A stretch of DNA of 41,929 nucleotides from an uncultured Oscillospiraceae bacterium (lineage in GTDB: Bacteria > Bacillota > Clostridia > Oscillospirales > Oscillospiraceae), in the NCBI GenBank assembly GCA_949841465.1, contig CATKZW010000029.1, forward strand, positions 1 through 41,929. The letters are read 5' to 3'. The notes below the pieces were generated by a model that saw only the letters and a program-made list of their open reading frames with translations, made no database searches and had not been told where the DNA came from. Positions 7,670-16,597 of this stretch are shown here, piece after piece. The stretch's first letter is position 1; each line of letters opens with the position of its first letter. A program made the position numbers and the translations under genes.

Positions 7670-8953
7670 TTACTCCCCCGCCCCGGCGATGGAGATGTCC
7701 TTCATCCGCACGGCGTAGGGGCCGTCGTACCGGGCGGTGAGATACCGCTCGGTGGAGAAGGTCAGGTTCTTCTGGGCGTCCAGGATGCTGCCGTTCACCG
7801 AGCCGCCGGTGACCGGGATAGCCTTGCCGTCCTCAATGAGGTAAGCCAGCCGAATTTCCCCGCCGAAATGGCCGCTCATGACGTCCATCTGGAAGTCGGA
7901 GAAGGTCACCGCCCACAGGCAGGGGCCCTTTTTCAGCTCCTCAAAGGGAAGCGTGCCGTTGGCGCAGGAGAGCTTCTCGTACAGGCCGGTGGGCTTCACC
8001 CCAAGGTAGCGGCAGAACCGGTTGGCGCCGTGGTACGCCTGGAGCGCCCCGCCCTCCAGCAGGGGCAGGTCCGCCATGGGGATGCCCTCCTCGCTGTAGG
8101 GATCGGTGGCCCGGAGGGTGATGTCCAGCCGCTCACTGCCGGTCTCCCCCTGCACGGCCTCCCCCAGCTGCCAGGTGGAGTACTTGGGGTACACCATATG
8201 GGCGGCGGAGCGGTCCTCATAATAGGACAGCACTGTGGCCACCTGATTGCCGCTGAGCACCAGGTCATATTTCCCGCTCTTGAGCACCTTTTGGGCGCGG
8301 GCTCGGTCCCGGACAAAGGTCAGCGCCTCCGCCACCTTGGCGGACAGGGCCTCGCCGTCCAGCTCGTTGTACTCATAGATGTTGTGCATCTCCACGTCCT
8401 CGGGCTCCTTACACTGCACCACGAACTCGCCCTTCACCTTGGCGTCGGTGTAGGACACGTCCGTCCCCTCGGAAGACAGGATGCGGTGGGAGCTGCGGCT
8501 GACAAACAGCTCGGCGGAGTTGACGAATGCGTCCTGGTGGACGTCGGCGGCAAAGAGGGCCTTCACCATCTTCCCGGCGCTCTGAGCCAGGGGGGCCTCG
8601 GCCAGCTCCCCGGTCTTTTCCACCATGGGGGCCTGTACCGGGTCCGGCAGGTCAAAATAGGGATTGGCGGCAAACTGGGCGGCGTAGTATGCTCCCTGCA
8701 GCTCCCGGTCAATCTGCCCGTCGTCCATGGAGGAAATGAGCTGCACCGAGGTGAAGCCCCGGCTGGGCTTCTCCCCCTCGGGATTCTCCACGTCCCGGAA
8801 CACGGTGACCCCGTACTTGCGCACGTCCTTGCTGCGCCGGGTGTCCAGCTGCTTCTTCACAAAGAACAGCTCCGCCGTCTCCTCCACATTCTCGTTGATG
8901 CGCCACATGGTGATGCCGCAGCGGGCCAGGGCAGTTTTGATTCGTTCTATCAT
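7670..8953 (-). CDS. tldE: TldE/PmbA family metalloprotease partner subunit
   Basis: A 427-residue protein of the PmbA/TldE family. The C-terminal part contains the conserved GGSVNGSI and the final YLTARYDGP...SIAGAGE region. TldE lacks the zinc-binding HExxxH motif and works as the non-catalytic half of the TldD/TldE heterodimer, which degrades unfolded peptides and matures some peptide antibiotics. GGAGGTG precedes the ATG, and the gene starts 14 bases after tldD on the same strand, so the pair forms an operon. No RiPP precursor or tailoring gene is adjacent, favouring a housekeeping role. Confidence 0.9.
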   Translation of the reverse strand: MIERIKTALARCGITMWRINENVEETAELFFVKKQLDTRRSKDVRKYGVTVFRDVENPEGEKPSRGFTSVQLISSMDDGQIDRELQGAYYAAQFAANPYFDLPDPVQAPMVEKTGELAEAPLAQSAGKMVKALFAADVHQDAFVNSAELFVSRSSHRILSSEGTDVSYTDAKVKGEFVVQCKEPEDVEMHNIYEYNELDGEALSAKVAEALTFVRDRARAQKVLKSGKYDLVLSGNQVATVLSYYEDRSAAHMVYPKYSTWQLGEAVQGETGSERLDITLRATDPYSEEGIPMADLPLLEGGALQAYHGANRFCRYLGVKPTGLYEKLSCANGTLPFEELKKGPCLWAVTFSDFQMDVMSGHFGGEIRLAYLIEDGKAIPVTGGSVNGSILDAQKNLTFSTERYLTARYDGPYAVRMKDISIAGAGE

Positions 8954-8967
8954 TGCTTACACCTCCA

Positions 8968-10377
8968 CTAACCCAAACGGATACGGGCCTTCATATACGG
9001 GCCGCCGTCGGACACCTTGACCCACTCCTTGTAGCCCTTGCCGCAGAAGCCGCTGCCGCACAGCACCGCCGTCCGGCTCATCATGGACACGGACTTGAGC
9101 AGGTCGGGCACATAGCCGGTGAGCACGATGGGCGAATAGATCTTCCCCGTCAGCCTGCCATTTTTAATCTCCTTGGCGGTGGTCACCATGCACTGGATGC
9201 CCCAGTTTTTCGGGTCCTCCATGCCGCTGGAGGGGCTCTCCAGCAGGAAGCCGTCCTCAATGGAGGCGATCATCTCCTCCGGGTCGGCGTCCCCGCCCTG
9301 GAAGTAGGTGTTGGTCATGCGGGTGTACGCCTTGCGCTCATAGCTCTCCCGGCGGCCGTTGCCGGTGGGCTCCACCCCCAGACGGGCGGCGGACAGCGCG
9401 TCGCACATGCCCCGCTTCAAAATGCCCTTGTCGATGATGACGGTGTCCCCGGTAAGGGTGCCCTCGTCGTCAAAGAACGCAGTGGCGGCCTCCTCCACGG
9501 CGCTGCCGTCGTGCATGGTCACCAGGGGACTGGCCACGTACTGGCCGATGAACTCCCGGGCCAGGGCCCGGTCCTTGACGAACATATCCATCTCCACGCC
9601 GTGGCCGAAGGCCTCGTGGACGATCATGCCGGTGGTCTCCGGGTCGCAGACGCAGTCGTACTCGCCGGGCGGGATGGGCTGGCTGTCCAGCAGCGCCAGG
9701 GCGTCCCGGGCCACCTGCTCCACGCCAGCCTCCATCCTGTCCAGCAGCTCCGCGCCGCCCAGAACGGAGAAGGGGTGGTAAGCCGATTTCAGCTCCTGCC
9801 CCCGGGCGGCCATCACCACCACCGCGGCGTTGGTCCACATCACGGTCTGGTCCAGATCCCGGTGCTCGGACAGGAACAGCTTGCGGTACGACCGGTAGGT
9901 CACCGCCACCGCGGCGTCCAGCACCCGCTCGTCCACCGCCAGGGCCTTCTCCCGGAGGGCGGTAATCTTGTTGACAATGGCCTCGTCCCCCAGCTCCCGG
10001 GGGTGGACCTTCCAGCCGGTGGTCTTTTTCAGCACCGCGGGCTCGTCCGCCGGGATCGGGGTGGGCAGGGGGGCAATGCCCTCCAGGGCGGCGTTCTGCT
10101 CCGCCAGACGCTTTGCCATCACGGCGCAGATGTCGGGGATCTTGTCCTCCGAAAACTCGTTGAAGGAATATTCGGCGCAGCCGACACCGTCAAATACCCG
10201 CACCACAAAGCCCGTGCCGCCGTCTCGATTGGCGGCGATCACAACACCCGACCGGCGGATCTGCCAGGCGCGGCTGTCGTCCGTCACCGCCAGCACGGAG
10301 GCATAGGGGTACGTCTCCCGCAGGGCGGCGACCAGCTTTTGCAGACCAGGCTTGACCCGGTCGATGGTTGAAAACAT
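8968..10377 (-). CDS. tldD: TldD family zinc metalloprotease
   Basis: A 469-residue protein with the TldD active-site motif HEAFGH in MIVHEAFGHGVEMD (about residues 230-235), the zinc site of the TldD/E protease. A glycine-rich NTYFQGGDADPEEMI region and C-terminal SGFCGKGYKEWVKVSDGGP are typical. ATG at 10377 is chosen over an upstream in-frame start at 10470 because AAGGAGG lies 8 bases before it and a good promoter lies between the two. It is the first gene of the tldD-tldE operon. Confidence 0.93.
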   Translation of the reverse strand: MFSTIDRVKPGLQKLVAALRETYPYASVLAVTDDSRAWQIRRSGVVIAANRDGGTGFVVRVFDGVGCAEYSFNEFSEDKIPDICAVMAKRLAEQNAALEGIAPLPTPIPADEPAVLKKTTGWKVHPRELGDEAIVNKITALREKALAVDERVLDAAVAVTYRSYRKLFLSEHRDLDQTVMWTNAAVVVMAARGQELKSAYHPFSVLGGAELLDRMEAGVEQVARDALALLDSQPIPPGEYDCVCDPETTGMIVHEAFGHGVEMDMFVKDRALAREFIGQYVASPLVTMHDGSAVEEAATAFFDDEGTLTGDTVIIDKGILKRGMCDALSAARLGVEPTGNGRRESYERKAYTRMTNTYFQGGDADPEEMIASIEDGFLLESPSSGMEDPKNWGIQCMVTTAKEIKNGRLTGKIYSPIVLTGYVPDLLKSVSMMSRTAVLCGSGFCGKGYKEWVKVSDGGPYMKARIRLG

Positions 10378-10432
10378 AAGCAGACCTCCTTGTACCGTTT
10401 GGGGCCGCCGGGACAGCGGCCTCAGCGCAATC

Positions 10433-10467
10433 AATATATCACGAGATACCTCATCTGTCAAGGTATC
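10433..10467 (-). promoter_or_regulatory. Promoter of tldD-tldE with an overlapping dyad
   Basis: On the minus strand, -35 TTGACA (10456-10461), a 17-base spacer and -10 TATATT (10433-10438). The -35 is bracketed by an inverted repeat GATACC/GGTATC (10445-10450 and 10462-10467) that could be an operator. The promoter is clear; the operator is inferred. Confidence 0.8.
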
Positions 10468-10605
10468 CACAGGGAATTCCTGAGCATGATACGGACCTCA
10501 TCCCGCCGGTTTCGACGCGGCCGCCGGAGCTGGACCCCCGCCCTGCGCCCTGAGCGCGCTCCGGAATGATTTCCAAATCTGCCCCGCAGGTTCTCCGTAC
10601 AGGCC

Positions 10606-10639
10606 AAAAGCCTTGATATCGTCCGATACCAAGGCTTTT
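10606..10639 (-). terminator. Terminator of rpiB
   Basis: AAAAGCCTTG (10606-10615) pairs with CAAGGCTTTT (10630-10639), extended by TATCG/CGATA across one mismatch, with a 2-base loop. The stem begins 13 bases after the rpiB stop; the final stem U-run serves as the tail. It may also act for plus-strand transcripts. Confidence 0.75.
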
Positions 10640-10651
10640 GATGCTGCCGGC

Positions 10652-11287
10652 TTACAGCAGGCTCTTCACGTAGTCCGCAACGGCCTGGTCCTTGCAGTTG
10701 GCGAAGAACAGCTCCTGGAAATGCTCGCCGGCCACCGCGCCGCGCACCAGCTCCTGGTCCAGGTCCTTCAGGCCGTCCACCAGCGGGCGCAGGGTCTTGG
10801 CCCGGACCTCGTCCAAAATGCGTTTATTGCGCATTTCGGGCTCCACCCGCTCGGGGGGATAGCCCTGGCCGTGGCCGAAGCCGAACAGCTTTTCAAACAC
10901 GTACTCCAGGTTCAGCTCGCCGCCCCAGCCGAAGCCCTTGGCAAAGGGCATAGCCACGGCGTTGCCGTCGTTGACGTGGGCAAAGGTGTAGGCGTCCACC
11001 GGGTCCTCCACATGGCCGCAGATCACGCCGGGGAAGCTGTTCATGGCCAGCATGGCCCCCTCGCCGGTGCCGCAGCCGGTGACGACAAAGTCCGCCGCGC
11101 CGCTGTTCAGCAGGATGGCGCCCAGGATGCCGCACTGGACGTAGGTCAGCTGGGCCTTGTCGTCGGCGGCATACATGCCGTAGTTGTCCACGGTGTGGCC
11201 CATGGGCTCCACCACTTTTTTCAGCGCCGCAAGGATGACGCCGTTCTTCGCCGCCTGGCTGTTCTCGTTGATGAGTGCGATTTTCAT
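10652..11287 (-). CDS. rpiB: RpiB/LacA/LacB-family sugar-phosphate isomerase
   Basis: A 211-residue protein starting MKIALINENSQAAKN. The family motif VTGCGTGEGAMLAMN, carrying the catalytic Cys, and the segment GHVEDPVDAYTFAHVNDGNAVAM are visible. Members interconvert aldose and ketose phosphates (ribose-5-P/ribulose-5-P, allose-6-P, galactose-6-P). The C-terminus is longer than classical RpiB (about 150 residues), matching a subfamily often found beside sugar catabolic genes. It lies downstream of the rhamnulose-type cluster but has its own promoter at 11355-11383, so control may be partly independent. The exact substrate is not known. Confidence 0.85.
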   Translation of the reverse strand: MKIALINENSQAAKNGVILAALKKVVEPMGHTVDNYGMYAADDKAQLTYVQCGILGAILLNSGAADFVVTGCGTGEGAMLAMNSFPGVICGHVEDPVDAYTFAHVNDGNAVAMPFAKGFGWGGELNLEYVFEKLFGFGHGQGYPPERVEPEMRNKRILDEVRAKTLRPLVDGLKDLDQELVRGAVAGEHFQELFFANCKDQAVADYVKSLL

Positions 11288-11354
11288 TGTTGACCCTTCC
11301 AATCATTCAGTTGTCCGCAGACCGCCCCAGGGGCTGTCCGCGTCTCTTCTCTGC

Positions 11355-11383
11355 ATTGTATCTCATCGAACGGGTCTCGTCAA
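11355..11383 (-). promoter_or_regulatory. Promoter of rpiB
   Basis: On the minus strand, -35 TTGACG (11378-11383), a 17-base spacer and -10 TACAAT (11355-11360), about 70 bases upstream of the rpiB ATG. Confidence 0.8.
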
Positions 11384-11571
11384 GCGTTTGTGCCCACATC
11401 CCGCTGGCCCGCAGCCGGACAGCGCCCGGGCGGAGGGATCGTCCATGCCGCAGCCCTTCCAGGGACTTGCCGGGCATCCAGAAGCCGGCGATCATCTCCC
11501 TCCCTCCGGCCGGGGTAATGCCGCTCAAAACTATCCCGGTACAGCAGGGATTCCTTGGCAGAGGGCCGGGA

Positions 11572-12399
11572 TCAATACTTCTCGTACAAAAACCTCTCGG
11601 GCAGCTCCACATGGAAGTCCGCCGCCAGACGGCGGAAGTCGTCGGGCTGGATCGTCTGGCGCTTATAGGGCTGCATGGAGCGGACCTTGACCAGGATCTC
11701 GGCGGATTTCTCCACGGTGTGCATCAGGCCAAAGGTCAGGTCGAAGTCCTCACCGGAGCAGAACATCCCGTGATGGGCCCAGATGGCCACATCATACCGT
11801 TTCATCAGCTCGGAGGTGGCAACGGCGATGTCCCGGCCGCCGGGCACCATCCAGTGCACCACCCCGATGCCGGAGGGGAACACCACCGGGCACTCGGTGG
11901 CCATCTCCCACAGCTCCCGGGTAAACGCCTCGTCCGTGAGGGGCAGCACAAACGTGAGGGCAATCGTGTTGGCGGGGTGGGCGTGGTAGATGACCCGGTG
12001 CCTGCCGCCGGTGGCGACGACCTTCACCTCATGGTTCATCAGGTGGGAGGGCAGCTCACTGGTGGGGCGGCCGCCGTTCACCAGCCCCCAGCAGACGCGG
12101 TAATTCTCGCCCTGACCGTCCAGCTCAATGATGCAGCACGAGTCCTCCGGCTTGATGCTGACGTTGCGGAAGTACTTGCCGGAGCCGGTCACCAGGAAAT
12201 ACTCCCCCGCCAGCTTGGGAACGGTGGTGCCGATGGGCTTCCACTCGCCGGGGTTCAGCTCCTCCCGGACGGTCTCGATCTCCTCCGGCTTGACGCGGTA
12301 GGAGAGGTTGCCGCCGTTGCGCTCGTGCCAGCCCTGAAGCCAGCCGTCGTCGGCCATGCGGATGAAGCCCTGTACAAATTCAGCGTCCAATACTTTCAT
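11572..12399 (-). CDS. rhaD: Rhamnulose-1-phosphate aldolase (class II)
   Basis: A 275-residue zinc-dependent class II aldolase, the same length as E. coli RhaD (274). Conserved segments recognisable from RhaD are GWHERNGGNLS, FLVTGSGKYFRNV, PTSELPSHLMNH, the zinc-ligand region IYHAHPANTIALT, and WAHHGMFCSG with TFGLMHTVEKSAEI near the end. It splits L-rhamnulose-1-P into dihydroxyacetone phosphate and L-lactaldehyde. The ATG at 12399 follows AAAGGG; an upstream in-frame ATG at 12435 lacks a site. It lies 76 bases downstream of the isomerase gene in the same orientation. Fuculose- or other deoxyketose-phosphate use cannot be excluded. Confidence 0.92.
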   Translation of the reverse strand: MKVLDAEFVQGFIRMADDGWLQGWHERNGGNLSYRVKPEEIETVREELNPGEWKPIGTTVPKLAGEYFLVTGSGKYFRNVSIKPEDSCCIIELDGQGENYRVCWGLVNGGRPTSELPSHLMNHEVKVVATGGRHRVIYHAHPANTIALTFVLPLTDEAFTRELWEMATECPVVFPSGIGVVHWMVPGGRDIAVATSELMKRYDVAIWAHHGMFCSGEDFDLTFGLMHTVEKSAEILVKVRSMQPYKRQTIQPDDFRRLAADFHVELPERFLYEKY

Positions 12400-12475
12400 A
12401 TAAACAGACCCTTTCCAATTGTGGTATTCAAACATACTGTCTCATAAGCCCGCCCCTTGGCGGCGGCGCAGCCGC

Positions 12476-13894
12476 TTACCTCGTGACGACGTCCACCGGC
12501 ACGTTGAAAATCTTCGCCACCTTTAAAATGGTGTCGATGTGCCGTCCGGAGGCCGCCGCCATGTGGTGGGTGGGCCCGGCCTCGCTCCAGCGATTGCAGA
12601 ACTCTCGGGCCCCGCAGGTAAATCGTGTGCGCATATTGGTGTCGCCGAAGGTGAAGATGGGCCCATCCTCGTTGACGCCCTCGGCCACGACAAACTTGAA
12701 GTGGCCGTCCCTGTCCTGGGTGATGCCCAGGTAGGTCACCGGGCCCAGATGGGGGTAGAACTGGGTGAGGTAGCCGCCGCCGGTCTTGCCGTGGAACACG
12801 GGGACGATCTTCATGGTGGGCTTTTGGGCGGAGATATCCGCGTCGCCGGAGCCGCTGTGGCCGATGATGCAGATGTCCTCTTTGAAATCGATGGAGTACA
12901 TCTCGGACAGCTGACCCATGCCGGAGATGGTCTTGAGGATGGACATGGCCATGGCCACTTTGATATCGCCCTCCACGGCGCAGGCCACCCCCTGCTTGAT
13001 GAGCATGGAGAAGGCGGGGATGAGCATACTGTCCAGCACGCCAGCCTTGCCCTGGGCGAAGCCGTCGTAGTGGGAGGCGATGAAGGCGATCTGCTCGTCC
13101 TTCACCCACTGCTCGAAAGCCACCACGTACTTCGCCATGTCCCAGACCTTTTCAATCGTGCCGCCGCCCTCAATGTCGAAGGTGTCCAGGATGTCCTGGG
13201 CCTTGGCGCGGATGGCGTCCTCGTCGGTGATATTGTCGGCGATGGCCCACATCTTCTCCCAGTCGAACTGCTTGGTGTACAGCCACATCCGGTGGTAGAG
13301 GTTGGTCTCGTCGATATACAGATCCATCATGCCGGGGTAGGGCCGGCCAATCTGAGCCAGGTTGGTGTCCCGGAAACGGCGGCGCACCTGGGCGGCTTTG
13401 CACCAGTCCTCGATCTCCGCCTGCACCTGGGGGTCGCCCCCCTCCACCACGCCGGTAATCACCGCGTGGCGCTTCCCGGCCCGCTCCAAATCGGCCACCA
13501 TCTCGCCCACCGCGCCGCAGGCGTACAGCTGGCCCAGCCAGGTGGCGGTGTCGGTGTTGGCGTAGTCCGGGGCCAGCTTCTTCTGGAGATTGACCAGCAC
13601 CACGGGCACGTCCAAATCCCGGACGGCGGGGAGCATATTATAGGAGGTGGCGTAGGTCAGCAGCTGGAGGATGACCAGGTCCACGTCCGCAGCGCGGAAC
13701 TTGTCTCCCGCCGCCTGGGCCAGCTCTTTCGTTGTGACAATGCCGCCGTCGATGAGCTCCACGGTGTCCGGCAGCGTCTTTTTGAAGTCCGCGTATTGGC
13801 CCTCAAACTCGGGCGCCAGGGACGGGAACTGGGGCAGGTAGGCCCCCAGAGCGATGGCGAAAACGCCCACCCTGGCCTTCGTGTTTATCAGCAT
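12476..13894 (-). CDS. L-fucose/L-arabinose isomerase-family sugar isomerase
   Basis: A 472-residue protein of the FucI/AraA fold, not the TIM-barrel RhaA family. It begins VGVFAIALGAYLPQFP and has the family features of two Rossmann-like domains followed by a C-terminal barrel with AAASGRHIDT near the end. FucI/AraA enzymes convert aldoses to ketoses using Mn2+. It sits between rhamnulokinase and rhamnulose-1-P aldolase genes, so it is probably the first enzyme of that pathway, replacing RhaA. The gap to the upstream kinase is 15 bases. The substrate (L-rhamnose, L-fucose, L-arabinose or a rarer sugar) is an inference and needs assay. Confidence 0.8.
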   Translation of the reverse strand: MLINTKARVGVFAIALGAYLPQFPSLAPEFEGQYADFKKTLPDTVELIDGGIVTTKELAQAAGDKFRAADVDLVILQLLTYATSYNMLPAVRDLDVPVVLVNLQKKLAPDYANTDTATWLGQLYACGAVGEMVADLERAGKRHAVITGVVEGGDPQVQAEIEDWCKAAQVRRRFRDTNLAQIGRPYPGMMDLYIDETNLYHRMWLYTKQFDWEKMWAIADNITDEDAIRAKAQDILDTFDIEGGGTIEKVWDMAKYVVAFEQWVKDEQIAFIASHYDGFAQGKAGVLDSMLIPAFSMLIKQGVACAVEGDIKVAMAMSILKTISGMGQLSEMYSIDFKEDICIIGHSGSGDADISAQKPTMKIVPVFHGKTGGGYLTQFYPHLGPVTYLGITQDRDGHFKFVVAEGVNEDGPIFTFGDTNMRTRFTCGAREFCNRWSEAGPTHHMAAASGRHIDTILKVAKIFNVPVDVVTR

Positions 13895-13909
13895 GATGAG
13901 TCCCCCTTC

Positions 13910-15364
13910 TTAATTTTGGAATGGTTTGATTTCCTTGATGTCAAAGCTGTTTCGGATGGCGCTCCGGGCGGATTGCAGGCTTTTGAACTCTCCGCCCGCA
14001 ATCATCTGAACTGCCAGATTGCCGATGGCGGTGCCCTCCACGGGCCCGGCGTACACCGGCAGACCCGTGGCGTTGGCGGTCATCTGATTGAGATACCCAT
14101 CCTGACAGCCGCCTCCCACGATATTGATGCTGGTATAGGTCCTTCCGGTGAGCTGGGACAGGCTCTCAACAGCGTCCTGGTAGCATTTCGCCAGGCTGCG
14201 GTACACGCACTGCATGATTTCCCCCACGGTGGCGGGAACTGCCTGACCGGTCTTAGCGCAATAGGCTTTCACTGCATCGATCATGCTTTCAGGCGCGAGA
14301 AAGCTGCCGTCATTGGCGTCCACCACGGAGGGGAAATCAGGCGCACTCTGGGCCGCCTCAATGAGGTCGGGGAAGGACCAGGTGCGGCCTGTGGCATATT
14401 TGCTGGTTTTGCCCTCCACATAGGCGGCGCCGTTCAGCTCCCGGCGGATGGACTGGATCATCCACAGCCCCATGATGTTTTTCAAATAGCGAAAGCGATA
14501 CCATGCCCCGCCCTCGTTGGTGAAGTTCTGCAGGCGGCCGGCCTCGGAGGTGATGGGCTTCTCATTCTCCACGCCCAGCAGGCTCCAGGTGCCGCTGGAG
14601 AGGTAGACCGCGTTCTCATCCCTGGCGGGGACCGCCAAAAACGCCGACCCGGTGTCGTGGGTGGCGGGCAGAATCACCTTGGCGATGAAACCCACCTCCT
14701 CTTGTATTTCGGAGGACAGCTCTCCCACAACAGCGCCCGGCATGGACAGCGGCCCAAACAGCCTCTGGGGAAAGCCCAGCTTGCCGATGAGGGTCATATC
14801 CCACTCCTTGGTTTGGGCATTCACCAGGTTGGTGGAGGTGGCGTTGGTGTACTCCTGCTTTTTCACCCCGGTAAGCCTGTAATTGAAATAGTCCGGAATC
14901 ATCAGCAGGCTTTCCGCAGCGGACAACTGCTCCGGGCTGTGGACCCGCAGCGCCGTCAGCTGGTAAATGGTGTTGAACAACTGCTTTTGTATGCCGGTAC
15001 GGCTGTAGAGGGCCTCCGCCGGGACCAGCTCGTCCACCACCCGGTCCATCCCTTTGGTGCGCCCGTCCCGGTAGGCCACAGCGTCGCCGATCACCTGATT
15101 CGACCCGTCCAGCAAAACAAAATCCACCGCCCAGGTATCGATCCCGATGGTCTCCGGTATCTTCCCGGCCGCCTTGCAGGCCCTCAGCCCGTCCAGAATC
15201 CCCTCCCAGAGGTTGTCCATATCCCAGCAGTCGCGGCCGTTCCGATGAATCTGCCGGTTTTCAAAGCGGTGGACCTCCTCCAGATACAGCCTTCCGCCCT
15301 CCACATGCCCCAGGATATGCCGCCCGCTGGAGGCGCCGATGTCGATGGCCAGATAGTATCGCAA
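13910..15364 (-). CDS. rhaB: Rhamnulokinase
   Basis: A 484-residue FGGY-family carbohydrate kinase, close to E. coli RhaB (489). It shows the N-terminal phosphate loop AIDIGASSGRH, the substrate region GIDTWAVDFVLLD, ATHDTGSAFLAVP, the SSGTWSLLGVE motif and C-terminal INIVGGGCQDGYLNQM. RhaB phosphorylates L-rhamnulose to the 1-phosphate. I chose a TTG start at 15364 because GGGGGAG is 5 bases upstream and the protein then begins directly at the phosphate-loop strand; an in-frame ATG near 15397 would add a 9-13 residue unrelated leader. It lies 83 bases after the AraC regulator gene. Confidence 0.92.
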   Translation of the reverse strand: MRYYLAIDIGASSGRHILGHVEGGRLYLEEVHRFENRQIHRNGRDCWDMDNLWEGILDGLRACKAAGKIPETIGIDTWAVDFVLLDGSNQVIGDAVAYRDGRTKGMDRVVDELVPAEALYSRTGIQKQLFNTIYQLTALRVHSPEQLSAAESLLMIPDYFNYRLTGVKKQEYTNATSTNLVNAQTKEWDMTLIGKLGFPQRLFGPLSMPGAVVGELSSEIQEEVGFIAKVILPATHDTGSAFLAVPARDENAVYLSSGTWSLLGVENEKPITSEAGRLQNFTNEGGAWYRFRYLKNIMGLWMIQSIRRELNGAAYVEGKTSKYATGRTWSFPDLIEAAQSAPDFPSVVDANDGSFLAPESMIDAVKAYCAKTGQAVPATVGEIMQCVYRSLAKCYQDAVESLSQLTGRTYTSINIVGGGCQDGYLNQMTANATGLPVYAGPVEGTAIGNLAVQMIAGGEFKSLQSARSAIRNSFDIKEIKPFQN

Positions 15365-15446
15365 ATAAACTCCCCCTTTCTGTTCTGCCGATATCATGCC
15401 ACAGGAGGGCCCGGAAAGGCAGGTCCTGGTTTGGCAAAAAAGTGTC

Positions 15447-16400
15447 CTATTTTGCAATGCGGTAATGCCGGGGAGAGAGGCCGTAGGCCGCCTTGAAGAT
15501 GCGGTGGAAATAGCTGATATTCTCGTAGCCCACCGCCCGGGCCACATCATCCACATTCCGGTCCGTGCTCTTCAGCAGGAACGCGGCCTGAGCCAGCCGC
15601 TTCTCCTGGACCAGCTGAGTGAAGGTTTTGCCGGTCTGCCGCCGGATCCGGTGGGACAGGCTGTAGATATCGGTGTGCAGCAGCCCGGCCGCCTCGGTGA
15701 GGCTGGCTCCGGCGTAGTGGTCGTCCACGTAGCGCAGCAGCTTCAAAATATCGTCCTCGCGGGAGTCCCAGGCCAGCTTGTCCGTGTGGCTGAGCAACTG
15801 CAAAAACAGCAGGGTCATGGTCATCTGGCTGACCTTGCGGCGGTTTGGGGTCTCGCTGAGCAGGGTGAGCAGCAGGTTTTCCGCCAGGTTTTGAATGGGC
15901 CGGTCGTCCGCCACCTGAAAGTGGAGATAGCCGGGCCCGATGTTCTGTCCAAACAGGCAGTCGATGAGGAACTGCCGGAGAGGAGCGGCCTCCTCGCTGA
16001 TAGCGGACAGGGTATCGCTGAAAAACTCCGGCAGGACGATGAAGTTTACCGCGATGTCCTCCCGCCCGGCGGGGCGGACCTCGTGGGCGGCCTTCTGGCT
16101 CAGGAACAAGAGCTCTCCCTGCCTCAGCCGGATCAGCGTTCCGTTGACGATGTGCTCCAGCGTCCCGGAACAGCCGTACACCACCTCCACATAGTCGTGG
16201 GTGTGCACCGGGAAGTGGATAAACCGGGTGTTGGGGCGCAGGGTGATGAGCTTTCCGTCGGACAGCAGCTTCCTGCTGTTGACGACGTTGGGCGAGCCCT
16301 GCATATACAGGCTGCGGTCAATGGTGGTCTTGCCGTCCAGAATGGCCTGTTCCTCCTCGGTGATTTGATGGAGCTGCTGTAAAATATCCGCACTCAGCAT
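15447..16400 (-). CDS. AraC-family transcriptional regulator of the deoxysugar cluster
   Basis: A 317-residue regulator with an N-terminal cupin sensor domain (HFPVHTHDYVEVVYGCSGTL) and a C-terminal pair of helix-turn-helix motifs (about residues 215-315) ending NISYFHRIFKAAYGLSPRHY, the usual second AraC helix region. It is the first gene of the same-strand cluster with rhaB, the isomerase and rhaD, so it probably activates them in response to the sugar, as RhaR/RhaS do. ATG at 16400 is preceded by GGGCGGTG. The effector is not visible from sequence. Confidence 0.9.
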   Translation of the reverse strand: MLSADILQQLHQITEEEQAILDGKTTIDRSLYMQGSPNVVNSRKLLSDGKLITLRPNTRFIHFPVHTHDYVEVVYGCSGTLEHIVNGTLIRLRQGELLFLSQKAAHEVRPAGREDIAVNFIVLPEFFSDTLSAISEEAAPLRQFLIDCLFGQNIGPGYLHFQVADDRPIQNLAENLLLTLLSETPNRRKVSQMTMTLLFLQLLSHTDKLAWDSREDDILKLLRYVDDHYAGASLTEAAGLLHTDIYSLSHRIRRQTGKTFTQLVQEKRLAQAAFLLKSTDRNVDDVARAVGYENISYFHRIFKAAYGLSPRHYRIAK

Positions 16401-16433
16401 TTTGGCACCGCCCTGGATAATTTTTGTCAAAGC

Positions 16434-16439
16434 ATTATA
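16434..16439 (-). promoter_or_regulatory. Extended -10 promoter of the AraC regulator
   Basis: On the minus strand TGGTATAAT places a perfect -10 34 bases upstream of the ATG at 16400; no clear -35 is seen, which suits an activator-dependent or extended -10 promoter. Confidence 0.55.
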
Positions 16440-16558
16440 CCATGGCGGATTACGCGCAGTAAACATTTGCGGCGCACAAATTTTCCACATGCTCCAGGTT
16501 TTCCGGCTGGTTTTATTTTCTTCCACCTGGAAAAAATATGGGCAGACGCCCGGATTTG

Positions 16559-16567
16559 TGGTATAAT
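16559..16567 (+). promoter_or_regulatory. Extended -10 promoter upstream of the DUF2971 gene
   Basis: TGGTATAAT (16559-16567) is an extended -10, with a weak -35-like TGGGCA at 16539-16544 and a 17-base spacer. It lies about 30 bases before the ATG and probably drives the whole 16.6-21.5 kb block. Confidence 0.65.
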
Positions 16568-16597
16568 GCTGTCATTACAGCACCGGGAGGGAGCGCC

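Noticed and set aside
8953..10371. Long plus-strand frame opposite tldD
   Set aside because: Antisense to a gene with a clear HEAFGH motif, and lacks any family resemblance.
11288..11571. Possible gene between rhaD and rpiB
   Set aside because: Frames here lack a ribosome binding site; only the rpiB promoter is supported.
12539..15496. 985-codon plus-strand open frame
   Set aside because: It runs antisense through the isomerase and kinase genes, has no ribosome binding site and a Gly/Val/His-rich composition typical of antisense frames in GC-rich DNA.
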